Shown: positions 47,226 to 59,098 of the stretch, in pieces
Position numbering within the stretch: the stretch's first letter is position 1
Layout: each line of letters opens with the position of its first letter
Source of the DNA: Rosellinia necatrix
Taxonomy: Eukaryota; Ascomycota; Sordariomycetes; Xylariales; Xylariaceae
Direction of reading: 5' to 3'
Assembly: GCA_021209875.1 (NCBI GenBank)
Contig: JAGYVD010000001.1
Coordinates: 5,394,001-5,458,000, forward strand
DNA: 64,000 nucleotides
Translations under genes and position numbers: made by a program
The notes under the pieces: model-generated
What the model was told of the DNA's origin: nothing
Seen by the model: only the letters and a program-made list of their open reading frames with translations
The model's database searches: none

Positions 47226-50200
47226 CTACTCTACAGTCCCAAAAAATTTTGATACTTCCTCGAGCTCAGCATCTCCGTTGCAGAAGTCCCACCCCACGAT
47301 GGTACTGACTTGACTGCAGCAAATAATTCGTCTCGCGTCAAACTGTAGCTTGAAAATCCGGGCCGGGCTCGCATCGGCTTCTGCAACGTGAGGGTGTGCC
47401 CGTGGCTCGGCTGGTACTTGTGGGTGTGTTTGAGAATGTACCTGAGGATGCGCTAGCGCCGGGAGCTGCACTTGCATTTGTCCGTGATTTAGATCTCGGT
47501 TGTCGCTGTGCGTTACGGTGGGTATGGTTTGTGATTGGCCTGGGTGGTGAATATGCATCCCAAAGGGTTGGGGCGCCGCCTGTGGTGGAATGGTTTGGTG
47601 GGGGTGATGTGTATGCACACCGTTTGCCATCGTGGGCGGTGGACCGCCACCAGTGTTTGTTCCGGAGATCATGGAGGGCCCTGGGGGGTCGCTATTCAAT
47701 AGCTGCGACAGGCTCATGGGTTGGCTCAGCCGTGGGGGCGCTGTATATGAACTTGCGAGGTGGGAATGGGACGGACCGGCTTCCACCGTCAGAGCGTGTT
47801 GAACAGATTCTTGAAGTCTGTGCTGCGCGATCCGCGCTCTGACAAGACTGGTGCTGACTACTTGCCTTAGCTGGGAACGTGTCATTGCATCGGGCTCACG
47901 GTCAATGGCTGACTGAATATGTGAATTATACGTTAGCATGGTAGGGAACGAGTTGAGTGCCGCTTGGAGAGCAGCCGGCCCCTGGGGAACTGCGCTGTCA
48001 ATCATTTGTGTATAGGACGCTGTGGTTTGCGGGGTAATTGTAGCATGAATGGGATGCTCAACCTGCGTGTAAAACGGCTGTGGCCGCTGAAGAAGGGATT
48101 GGGAGGTTGGGGCCATATTGGTCGGCTGAGGAGGTGGTGGCTGGCTCCGTAATAACTGGTCCGTTTGGGGCCTGGCTATGTTGGCACCACTAGCAACCGC
48201 TGGGGATGGCCGACGTAGACCTGCGGAGGTTGACGCCCCTGGACTTTGTTTCAGGGCTGCTGCGGCCCCCTCTTCTTGACGAAGAACATGTGAACTCCTC
48301 CAGGCGCCCTCTCGGTCTCGGCGCCATATGATTATACTTTGATCATATGACCCGGACACAATTCTTCCGTATGGCCCGCCGCCACCGCCGGGGGGTAGCT
48401 TCGCTCCATATGCTGTGATGTCTTCAGGACGGCGACTGCCGGGGTTGTAAGGCCGTCGCTGACCCGGTCGTGCCTCGCTGAGGGCACCCGCGTCCACAGC
48501 GTCGAAATATGCCTTATCGACCGCCCTCGCTTCTAACTGATCCTCCTCCCGACTGTACGGTAAGTCGCCGAATCCTGCCTGAACCGTCCGCACAAGGTTA
48601 CTGTGGGCACGTAGGCTAGCGACCTCGAGACCAGATTCGCAGTCGAAGACCTTGACCTCATTATCGCTACTACCGCTCACAATCCGCCGTCCGTCGTATT
48701 GTACGCACGCAATGCCCTTGCTATGACCAATAAAGGTGCGCTTCACAACTTGATTCGGCCAATCCCACAGCCTGATATTTCTGTCCCCGCTGGCGGACAC
48801 GATCTCCCTATCACATATTTGGACCGCGTTAACAGCCGCACCATGGCCGTCTAGGCAGGCAATCATCGTATAGGGGGGCGTGATGGCCATCTGGTTCAGG
48901 GGCGAGTCGTCATATCCATAGTTCCGGAGGTTCACGGGGACCGGGCTCACCCCCTGTGGATCGCCATAGCCTAGGTCGCCTGGCCGCAGAGGCTGGCGGT
49001 TGAAAATCTTGATGGTTTTGTCCTTGGAACAAGTTACTAGAATCCGCTTGTCAAATTTCACATTTAATACGGATTCTTTATGAGCCTTCTTGAGGCGCTG
49101 TAATATTTCGCCCGTTGAGAACCTCCATAGTATGACATCTGAGTCGCTGCTTCCAGATACAATCAGGTCCTCTTGGGGGTCAGAGTCAAACTGTAAGCAT
49201 AAGACAGATCCATTATGGCCGGCCAGAGGCGGGCGCACCAAGCGCCTCGAGTAGAGGTTCCAGATGCGGAGAGTACGATCTCTGCTGCCACTGACAAGGT
49301 ACTCTGAGTTATACTGAAGGCTATATATGCACTCATTGTGCCCTTCATCGGGATGGTCCGGATGGGGGGAGTTGGAAATTGGTATAACGACCACGTTCCC
49401 AATTGCTCTCCAGTCGACGTCGCATGCTATATAAATACTTCCAACTGATCTTGTATCGTTGGTCTCGCCAGTCGTATATCCACAATGTCGATTTGGGCAG
49501 TCTGGCCGGGTCGTTGCTCGCATCGGCCAGCGGGGAGGCAACATGTGGTGATTGGTCCATAGCCTTTCCTTTGCCCTTGTCAGCCCGTGGGCCCGAATCA
49601 TCTTTCGGCCGGGGCGTTGAGCTCTGTGACTTCATGATGGCGCCCGTATTTCGCACCTCCGTCTGTGGTCCACCAAAAAAGACTAACACCAGTCATTGGT
49701 GTGTCTTTATACTCGTGCGCCATAGATGCATCCGCATCCACCATCTGGTAGTCGTCGTCGTCGGCGTCAGCCGTATCCTCATCCCTTGATGCCGGGTCGG
49801 ATAGGGCTCGTTTTCTTGCAACATGGCCACCTTCCACTGGCATGATCCTTTGGGTCTGGATTTGAGATGCTGGCAAGCCACCGTTTATTCGTTCCTCCGC
49901 GAGTACAATTTCAGGCACGACCGCCTTCCAACCTTCGAGGTAGTATAATTTCTCCCATAATTTTCGGTCAGAGGCCAAGTCGTACCATCCCCGACAGCAT
50001 AAGGCTACGCGAATTAACGATGTCGCATCCAGATAGCCTAGTATTTTCAAACAGATCTCAGGCGGTAGATATCGTGCAAAGTTGATATAGAGACGCGGAT
50101 TAAGTTGGGTCATGACGATATCGGCAATGATTGTGGTAGGGAGGTCATTCAATATGAGCATGGCGAGACCTGTTGACCACGAGGGTTAGTGTGTTCCTAT

Positions 50201-50425
50201 AGAGATCCTGGGGTGCCGGGGGGAGGGAGGGGGAGGGGTTGGTGTACGTTTCTTTTGTTCGACCGTTAATTTGGGCATTTGAGCTGCCAGTAAGGCTGGG
50301 ATTTCGGAAGATGGCCACAAGGCCAGCGTGGCGGTAGAATCTTGAACACTGCCCGGTATCGAGGAGTTGAGGGGAGCTTCGGAATAGCCCTCATCAGGCT
50401 CTTGGGTTGGGGGGAAGGGCTCCAT
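47226..50425 (-). CDS. F-box/WD40-repeat protein (two one-base frameshifts)
   Basis: Minus-strand exons 50425-50248 and 50169-47226, intron GTACAC...CAG. After removing one base from each of two homopolymers (A6 at 49675-49680, G6 at 49364-49369 on the + strand) the total is 1040 codons, exactly in frame (1039 residues). Restored junctions read SLFGGPQTEV and FQLPHPDHPDEGH, as expected for this family. Residues about 60-110 hold the F-box (RYLPPEICLKILGYLDATSL). From about 350 there are at least six WD40 repeats (LVSGSRDRTLRIWN, IVSGSSDSDVILW, LVTCSKDKTIKIF, IVSASGDRNIRLWDW, IVSGSSDNEVKVFD, IVSGSYDQSIIIW). The last 300 residues are Gln/Pro/His-rich and end KFFGTVE. It should be an SCF ubiquitin-ligase receptor; targets unknown. 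Confidence 0.88.
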
Positions 50426-50439
50426 AACTGCGGCGGCGG

Positions 50440-50454
50440 CGGCGGCGGTTGTTA

Positions 50455-50496
<42 letters not shown>

Positions 50497-50522
50497 TTAC
50501 TGCTGCTGCTGCTGCCGCTGCG
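50440..50522. repeat. mixed GTT/GCT/GGC trinucleotide repeat
   Basis: GGC units followed by about 25 GTT, GCT and GTT-like triplets. On the minus strand it reads CAA/CAG/GCC triplets just upstream of the F-box/WD40 ATG. In the frame of that ATG it would code for Ala/Thr without a start codon, so it is probably leader rather than coding. Confidence 0.75.
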
Positions 50523-52964
50523 GAGGCGCTACGATTTGGTTAAGGGCAGCGCCGAGGCGTGTACCGGCTACCGTTCACCGTCTATTATCTACCGTATACT
50601 GCACACCGCGGGGGGGGCTGGTCTAGCGGCTGCTGGGTTGTTTGGTGGGATGATGGATGACAGTCGACTGTGGGTGGTTTTGCAACAGGAAGAGACGAGG
50701 GGGGATAGGACTAGACGTGGGACAAGGCAGCGAGTGGCGAGGCGAGATTTCGGGTCGGGATGCAAGCGATTGTCAGGTTCTCTGGTGGTCAGACCAATTG
50801 GATCGCGACCAGGATCGGACGCTGATACGCCAGGGCTGTTATTAGGTCTGTAGGCGTGTTGGGCTTGGACTTGGCAGCGATGGAGATGTAGGCATTCGGA
50901 TTGGAGGCCGGGGATAGGGATCAGGACGTTGTGGTGTCCGGTCCGTTCGGTCGGCACAGGCCGGTCCAGAACGGTGTCAAGGAAATGTTGCTGTTTGGGA
51001 TGATCAAGCAGCTGTGTAGGCAGCCGGGTAGGAGAAGATTACGAGAATTCTTATCGCGTCAAGCATTTGGGTATTGTTTATGTGCCAATGCAAGAGCCAT
51101 CGCGGTTGCCCCTCTGGTTACAGCTCAAACCGCCACCGAGCTGCTCTCTACACTGAGTAGGCACCTCCCTACATGAGCGAATGGGTACGTACCTACCTGC
51201 TTACCTGCTTACCTGCTTGGCCGTTGGGTCTTGTCCGTTAGGTACCTACCTAGGCAGTGGGGCATATACTACCAGTCATTTGGCCCAGGTCTGACACTGC
51301 CGGCCGGTGGATAGAGAGGGGACCTTCCCTACCTACCTCCCGAGAGCATGCTTGGTAGTACCCGGTTGGCAAACAAATACCACCACCTTGGTCGCCAATG
51401 AGGCCAGGGATTTCGATAGATCAAAGACGGAGCTATGTCCATGTGAGCTTGCATCATCTCATCTGGTCACGGCTGAGAACAGCAGAGGGTATCTCTTGTT
51501 AACATAGTCTCATAGATGGCAGTTGAGCGGGTTTGTTGTTTTGTCAAATGAGAGAGATGTCTAGGGGTTTCCCAGCGTTTTACATGTACGGTCTAGGCGC
51601 CTGCTGTGATGTCGGAACACGCTGGGAGGAAATAGGAATCTTCAGCCGGTTATTCGAGAAGCTTATTAGTGAATGAAGCTATTATGGAGATTCCCGTAGA
51701 CGCTCACCAAGGAACGTCCGCGGGTGTCTTGGCTGTGCCTTAGCCGTGCCGAAGTGTTTGTGATAAACAACCTTGTTCAGTCGCATGAACAGCCCGTTTT
51801 AAGGTTAATCAGAAGCACCCCAATGCCAGCGCCTGTAGGTAGGCAGTGGGAAGAGGAGGCACCCATGCATAAGAATAGAAGATTACCCTCGTGCCACACT
51901 CCCGGCATCGTTTTCAGGTTGATGGGATACAGCCAGCCAATGGGGAGATTCAAAGGTGTTTGGGGGTGGCAGCGATGCTGAAGCGCTTTCATCCCTCGTG
52001 CCCAATATCAAGGCATCCATCCAACTTCCCTTTTATGTACCAAGGCGCGTGCCTGCCCCCGAGAGTCATCTTCACGAATTGACAGCCTCGGACGGAGATG
52101 CATATGGTAATATCCTGCGGCACTTATCCACGTGGGCAATCTAAAACCTACCTGGATGAAAGGTGTACGTATGCCCAGGGGAGGAATCGCAGGTGCGATA
52201 GTAGCAATGATAAGGATGGGTAAGAGCCTTGGAAGCCCGAAGCCCTCTTAGTACATGGTAGTATATTTGTTGACCTATTTGTTGACCGTAAAGTGCCGGC
52301 AGCAACACAAACCTACCTAACCTAATTCGGGGGACCTTTGACGTTCTACCTTGGGTACTAGTTGTCTACTTGGATCATTCATACGGCACACTTCGCTGTA
52401 GGTAGAGTGCGTGCAACTATCATAAATCATAAATAAGCCCGTTACATGCTGCCTCGTCTCCTGACCTTGTTCGGACTTGGGGTCCCCCTACGTCCCCAAG
52501 CGAGTTCGCTAGAAATATGATCTCGGGACAGCCCTCGAACTCCAGGGGAGGAGGGCATTTTCGTTTAGTCAGAAGATTTCGAGTTTATCAGGAGCACCGC
52601 CTTACCACCATTGCTGGGTCTATCCCAGCCATCGTCGGGTTTGACCGCCTTGCAGCATGCCGATGCATGGAACCAAAGAGCGGTAGGTAGGCTCTCATTA
52701 CATAGTAGTGTAGCTGTTGCATCCGCTCGATGCAGCCGTCGGCGCCGCTAGTCGCTGTGACGACACAGACCCGAACGTAGGCGATTTCTCGCCTCTTTGC
52801 TAGTTGTGTACTGGGTGCTCCAGACAGCTTCAAGGCGATCATCGGCACCTGCGATGTACTACCTACGGTATGTCTGTATGAGGATACAGGCTAATGTTAG
52901 TAATTGACCAACCGAAAAGAGCCAGGGCAGACCAGGGCCGCCCGGAAGAAGGTTTAGAGAGCCC

Positions 52965-52989
52965 TGACCGACCGACCGACCGATCGATC
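52965..52989. repeat. CCGA tetranucleotide repeat
   Basis: ACCGACCGACCGACCGATCGATCA: about five tetranucleotide units with two degenerate ones. Confidence 0.7.
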
Positions 52990-53483
52990 ATTGCCCACAG
53001 CCAGGGCCGCAACCAAATTGTGGAACGGTCAGCACCTGCTGCTTTCTCTCGAGCGAGCAGAGTGATTGCGTTAGTTGCGCTGCATCGTGCAGACGTCTTC
53101 GGTTAGCAGACCCAAGTAGCCTGAGAGAGTAGCTAGCGGTTTGCGCCGTTGATTTAGCATCGTGTCGTGATGGTTCATGGGGCGATCACATCGGCTTTTG
53201 GGTGGGTGGGTGAGTTACATCCGGTGTATCGGCAGCATCCTCTATTCGGTATAGCTGGAGCATTCACGGGTTTGAAACAGGCCGGGAGGCATCATCACAT
53301 ACGCAGATCAATGCCTAACAACCTTAGCCGCTCATTGTCCCCTCTTCCTATCACTTGGTCGTTTGTTGACCTATCTCAGCATTTGACAAGGAGATAATGA
53401 GATATTGAATGACAGGTCTAGATATGATATCAAATAAATACCTAAGCCTTTAGCATAGTGGCGCTAAAGTACTATCTACAAGT

Positions 53484-53605
53484 AGTACCTACCTAGGTAG
53501 GCAGATGCTGGTTGAGACAGGAGAGATAGATAGTTATATGGCCTGGGCAGTATATAAGTAAGTAAGTAGGTACCTAGGTAGGTAGGTTAGGTACCTACCT
53601 AATAC
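53484..53605. repeat. TACCTACC/GGTAGGTA palindromic array
   Basis: Two inverted clusters: ACCTACCTAGGTAGG at about 53487-53502 and a longer stretch at about 53556-53605 with GTAAGTAAGTAGG, ACCTAGGTAGGTAGG and GGTACCTACCT. Opposed arms around central CCTAGG or GGTACC can fold into hairpins. Confidence 0.65.
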
Positions 53606-53751
53606 TCCCAATCCGATTCCGCAGAGATGAATGCCATGCGGCCATTAATCATGCTCACACAACCCTACCTGGGTAGGTACACCAACATGATGCTGGTGCT
53701 AATGCTCTCCAGCACGATGCCTAGTAGTTACTCGGCTCAGTGGTACCCACA

Positions 53752-53815
53752 CTGCCTACCTACCTACCTAGGTAGGTACACATGCTAGATACCTACCTGG
53801 GTGGTTAGGTACCTA
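53752..53815. repeat. second TACCTACC/GGTAGGTA palindromic array
   Basis: CTACCTACCTACCTAGGTAGGTA at about 53754-53777, then ACCTACCTGGGTGG and TTAGGTACC. Same design as the array 200 bases earlier. Confidence 0.65.
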
Positions 53816-54397
53816 TGATTGCAGATAGCTACGAAGTATATGTATCTTGGCCACATATAGATGTATACTGCAGATTGGAGGCAGAGGGCGGGCTGGCGAG
53901 TAGAAAGACAAGTGAACCGCACCAGGAAGAACCCAACGCTAGATAGGTAACCAGTCGAATCGTCAACACCCCAGTAATAATACCATTTGGGGTAATACCA
54001 TGTCGTGCGCATGCCTCACTGCTTACCTTCCAGACCTGGGTAGGTTCTGTATTGGGTAGCTGACTTTGCAGTATTGCATCGTACATATTATACCCGAGGA
54101 TATTCAGCTTCGAGTTGTATTGAACATGCTGTACCCACCAGCAATGTCGTCCAAACCATGCTCTTGTCTTATGTCCGTCGATGTCAGCAACACAGCTGAA
54201 CCCTTTATCGACAGTATCGACGGGTTGTGGGTTGGGGCGATGCGTAGAGCCACCGAGACTCCCAGGTTAGGGAGAGAGGTAGGCACACATCCCTATACAG
54301 AGACCTCAGGATAACAACAGCCAATGTCATCGTAGATCGCCTATCTCGGATCGTCATCGCTGTAGTAAGGAAGGCACCCCAGAAAGCTGATTCAAAG

Positions 54398-54485
54398 GAT
54401 ACCTACCTACCTACCTACTTATCTATGTACCTGCCTACCTACCTACCTAGGGTATCTCAATACGCCTGCCTTAGGTACCTACCTT
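54398..54485. repeat. TACC tetranucleotide repeat
   Basis: ATACCTACCTACCTACCTAC, an interruption, then CCTGCCTACCTACCTACCTA and a further GGTACCTACC. Confidence 0.7.
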
Positions 54486-55834
54486 CGGTATGTAAAAGCT
54501 GACCTAAGGCAGGTACAGGATTACGCGCTACACACGTACATTCGCCTGAAGTACCGATTATGTACTTATAAGTTAAGCATGCTATATGTAAGTCCCCACA
54601 GAGTAAAAAGGAGGCCGAGACAAGGGAGGGATTCAGGTGGGTATAATGGTGCACTATCGCACCAGAGCCCGACCTGGACGATGACCATCTGGGCCTCTAG
54701 GCTACCTAGGTTAGGTACCTTGGGTTGGTCAAGCAGAGGTAGTACATGGAACGAGCCCACCCAACCACATTGCCGCCACCACCACCACCGCACTACACTA
54801 CCACGACCTTTACTGCCTCCTTGTCTTGTTACCGCAACTTCAATCACTTTTTACTTCCCCCACGCCAACTATATCGACCGTCTCCCATCCGCCCGTCCAT
54901 CCTCGCGGCAAAAACCTATGTGTCGCTAAAAGAACCGAGCATTGCAACAACGACGCTCAGGCTCGATCGACTTGATAGCGCCGACAAGCCCTATCCATAT
55001 ACAGATCTCATTTGGCAACAACTTGCTGCAGCGCCAGTTTCGCATCTGTAGCAGTGCGAATCGGGGTCTCTGTTCCTGTCTCGCTCCAGCCGAGCACTCC
55101 CTCGCCTGCCCAGCGGCATACACGACCAGCCACTCTCCCCCCGAAGTCTGCCATGTCGCCAAACCATATTGTTTGAAAGGCTGCGACAGCACTGGCATCG
55201 CCCTCACAGGCATTTCCGCACACACTCACCGACCCCCACGAATACTCGTTGTTGTGGGCGCCGACCGATACTGTAGACTTCCCGGCTCAAGTTCCACTGC
55301 TGCGGGGGCAAAAGGAACCATCTAGGCGGCTCGGCAAGCTCCCAAAGCCGATTACAAGCAAGGGGCGATCGAAGAAGAAAAGACGAGAGGAAAATTGCTG
55401 CCTCGGACAAGCCCTGGCTAGTGGGTATTGATTGGGATACCGTATCGCAAGCACACATCACGGCCACACTGGCCACACCTGGGACCGCGGGTATCCAAAC
55501 AAGATCCCAAATCCACAAACTTAAGCATTCCGGCATTCTGGGTCCTTGCCCGTGACTCGACCCACGCTTAATACAATCCCAAGCCGCCACCAACTGGCGA
55601 CAACAAAGGGTGCATAGGAATTCCATTCCACCCTCGTGGTCACTCACCAACCAGCCTCGGCCTGCGACCCCACCTTAACCTTGAAGCACGAGTTCAATCA
55701 AGTCCTAGACTCCTCGTGCAAAACCTTACGGACGCTTATTCTTTCCAGTCTTTGTTTCGGCCCAGCGCTTTAGACACTTCGTACGCCTTGAACCCTTCTT
55801 GCCAGTGCCCTGCCATTGAATGGGCTAATCTGCC

Positions 55835-58800
55835 ATGGCACATGCACCTGCTCTTCTAAGAACGAATACGGCGCCGGTGTTCCCAGCCGACAACAACTAC
55901 GGCGGCTCTTCCACCATGAGTAGTTTCAGGACCAGCCATCTTTCCGGCGCTACTGCCGTCAATTCCGCATCAACAACATCATTAGCATCCATGACATCAG
56001 CTGCCACCATCATCCCTCCTGCCAATGGCGTGATGGCCACGGCCAACATCATCAACCAAAGGGCAGATGCCTCGAGATCTCTCTACCAAATCTGCATGGC
56101 GCTCAAACAGCGGTTAGCCAAGGTTCCCGGTTTCGAGGTCCATTTAGAGGCCATAGAGCGGGACGCCATGTCAAGTGAATACAATCCCGTCGATTCTCTC
56201 TGGGACGAATTTAGAACGGGCGACCCGCTACTCACTATATTTAATTGTGTCAAGCCCGATTCGCCTATAAACCCCAACGAGATTACCCAAGACGAAGCCA
56301 GGCGCCCCAAGGCTGCTACCTTCAAGTTTATCCAGGGGTGCTTACAGCAACTAGAAATTCCCTCGTCAGAGTGTTTTATCGTCTCTGATCTAATGAACAC
56401 CGATACCACAGGGTTTTTGAAGGTATGTCGATATCGCTATCTTGCATCTCATGGCTAGCCGCGAGCCGTGGCAACTCCAGCATACTTACCTAGAATCAGG
56501 TGATCCAAATAATCAATCGTGTTCTCGACCGAGCTGAGGAACGCGGCCATCTCCTTGAAGTCCAGCCAATCCCAGTAAATGGCGGCCCGGAGGGTCCCAC
56601 CGCCCAAATGACGTACCGCGACCACGTTATCCGCGAGCTTGTCGATACAGAACGTAAATACGTGCAAGATCTAGAGAATCTGCATGATTTAAAGAAGTCA
56701 CTATTGGACAAGGCTGTTCTCCCGGGGGACGTGGCTTATCAAATCTTTTTTAACATCCACCAAATCCTAGATTTCCAGCGGAAATTTTTAATCCGAGTCG
56801 AGACGACCAATTCTATGCCGCAGGCAGCCCAGCAGTGGGGTACGCCATTCATCACCCATGAACAAGGGTTTGATATTTACCAGCCCTTTATTGCGAATCA
56901 GCGAAAGGCAGCAAAGGTGGCGAATCAAATGTTCGACAAGATTCAGCTGGCAGAACACCCTGTGGCGTGTGACTTCAACACACTCGATGGTTTCCTTCTA
57001 AAGCCAATGCAGAGACTTGCCAAATACCCTTTGTTACTGAAGGTATGTGTTGCGTACCCACACCGCGGGATATGCCATTAATTCGCTGTAGGATCTCCTC
57101 AAGAGAGGCGACGAGACAAACCCGGAAACCAGGGCCGAGCTTGAAAGGGGGATCGAGGCTGCGGAACGTGTCCTTAAGCAGGCAGATGAAGCAGTCAATC
57201 GCGACCTTTTGGACGAAGCACTAGAGGAACTCAGGGTTCGAGTTGACGACTGGAAAAACCACAGAGTTGACCAATTCGGCAAACTCCTTTTGCACGGCGT
57301 ATACACGGTAACCACAGGTCGCACCGACCAGGAGAAGGATGTACGGCCCGTAAGAAAATTCCCAAGGTTCCATCATACAGCGACTAATTTTTTAGTATGA
57401 AATTTATCTCTTCGAAACCATCCTGCTCTGTTGCAAGGAACTCCAACAGAACAAGAGCAAAGACAAGAAGGATAAGAATAAGTCTGCCATCAAGACCCGC
57501 AATAAGAACAATAAGCTCCACCTCAAAGGCAGGATCTTTATGGTGAACGTGACAGAGATTGTCACGATAGGGAAGCCTGGTATGTTTCGCTCCTGAAAGC
57601 CATCATGTATTAGCCTAACAATCATTCAGGCTCGTACTCGGTACAGATATGGTGGAAAGGGGACCCTGGCATTGAGAACTTCACTATCAAATTTAGTAAC
57701 GAAGAGACGATGAAGAAATGGGCGGCCCGCCTCGATTTCCAGCGGAAACGACATACTCAAGCTCCGACAACAAGCCCCGAGCAGCCCAACACTGATTTCA
57801 CCTGGATGAAGGCTGTTAACGTGAATGGTCTGGACAACCCATATGCTCAGCAGGACGATGACGACGACGACGAGGAACAACCGGTGCTGAGTCAGGTGTC
57901 GTCAGCCAGCATTGGGCAGAGCTCAAACTCGGGCGGGGGTGTGATGGCGCGCAATACCTCGAGTAACAGTCTTCGCGCCCGGTCGGTGACTACAGATAGT
58001 AGCCAATCTCTCGCCAGCTTGGCTAGGGCGCCACCCCAATTTCCGCTCCCAGCCCCTCCAAGACAGCTCAGTGTCCAGACCGGCTCTGCGCAGTCGCCCA
58101 TACCTCGTGGGGGCGAGTCGTATTTCTCACCCACCATGGACTCGCCCGCGTCATCTAGAACTAGTACGGCTAGCACCTTGTTGACCCAGAACGGCCAGTA
58201 TCCTTTCCCTCGAACCTCCACTCCCCAAGGCGGATGGGAAGACAGGGATACTAATCGATACACCGCCCCAGCCATGCCGAGAGCACCCTCTCGAGACGGC
58301 CCTACTCCGATTAATGGGCGAAACCCAAGGGGTCCCTCTATGCCAGTCATGACCTCGCAACAGGCAGCCCAGCAGCAGCGCAGCCGCTCATACAGCACAC
58401 CTGATATTAACGGACAGAATGCACGGAGGGCTAATACTACTACCGGTGTGCCTGCTGTCCCTGGCATCCCGCCGCATCTCCACCCTGCTCATGATGCCAG
58501 CATTCCCAGGTCCCAGACGGGCTCCCCTCGACAGGATCTCCCAATACGAGCCAACACTCAGAGCCCAGGCATTCAGAGGGAGCGGACAAACCAGCAGAAC
58601 AGCCAACATGGTGGTACAATGGCACAGTTCCCTATTCAGCCGATCCATTCCCGACAGGCCACCCCGTCTATTGGACAAGTCTCGGGTTCAGCAGTGCCAC
58701 AAGCTTCCGCTTTTGACGGGCGGCAAACACCATCAGCACTGGGCAATGCCGCCCCAGGAAATTCTCTTGGTAGCCAAGATTTGCCCATCCCAACGCAGCT

Positions 58801-59098
58801 GAGAGTGAAGGTCAGCTGTGACGCGGGGACCTATGTGACGCTTGTTGTTCCTTTCAGTATCACCTATCAGTCTCTCATTGACCGCATTGACAGCAAACTC
58901 GCACGTTTTACAACCAGCTCGATTAGTAAGGGCAATCTGAGACTGAGATACCGTGACGAGGATGGCGATTTGGTGACGATTGAGAGCGACGACGACATCC
59001 AAATAGCCTTCCTCGAGTGGCGTGAGAGTGCGAGTAATACGTCTGCCAATGGCGTCGGAGAAATAGGACTTTTCTGCGTTGGGGACGTGAATGTGTAA
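55835..59098 (+). CDS. cdc24: Rho guanine nucleotide exchange factor Cdc24
   Basis: Five exons, 55835-56422, 56500-57042, 57092-57349, 57396-57579 and 57630-59098, encode 1013 residues; the sum is exactly in frame. The third donor could instead be GTACGG at 57341, dropping three residues. Domains: CDC24-type calponin-like region about 80-195 (SLYQICMALKQRL, PLLTIFN, SECFIVSDLMNTDTTGFLK), DH domain from about 220 (YRDHVIRELVDTERKYVQDL, LKPMQRLAKYPLLLKDLL), PH domain from about 400-570 (YEIYLFETILLCCKE, LKGRIFMVNVTEI, VQIWWKGDPG, EETMKKWAARL), a long Ser/Pro/Gln-rich linker, and a C-terminal PB1 domain (about 920-1000; LRLRYRDEDGDLVTIESDDD). Cdc24 activates Cdc42 for polarity and hyphal tip growth; PB1 binds the Bem1 scaffold. 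Confidence 0.95.

Larger units (their letters stand above)
50426..55834. other. 5.4-kb divergent intergenic region
   Basis: It separates the F-box/WD40 gene (minus) from cdc24 (plus). A GTT/GCT trinucleotide tract lies next to the F-box start. TACCTACC/GGTAGGTA arrays recur at about 51180-51262, 53484-53605, 53752-53815 and 54398-54485. A CTTGGGG/CCCCAAG hairpin is at 52476-52500. From about 54770 on, CCACCACCACC and pyrimidine-rich tracts look like the cdc24 promoter and a long leader. I see no protein gene; unannotated RNA or a spliced leader is possible. Confidence 0.45.

Noticed and set aside
49345..50161. A long intron, or two genes, in the N-terminal part of the F-box/WD40 gene
   Set aside because: No donor/acceptor pair fits the phases, whereas deleting one base from each homopolymer gives conserved sequence on both sides.
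52476..52500. Hairpin CTTGGGG/CCCCAAG as a terminator
   Set aside because: Bacterial-type terminators are not relevant here and no gene ends nearby.
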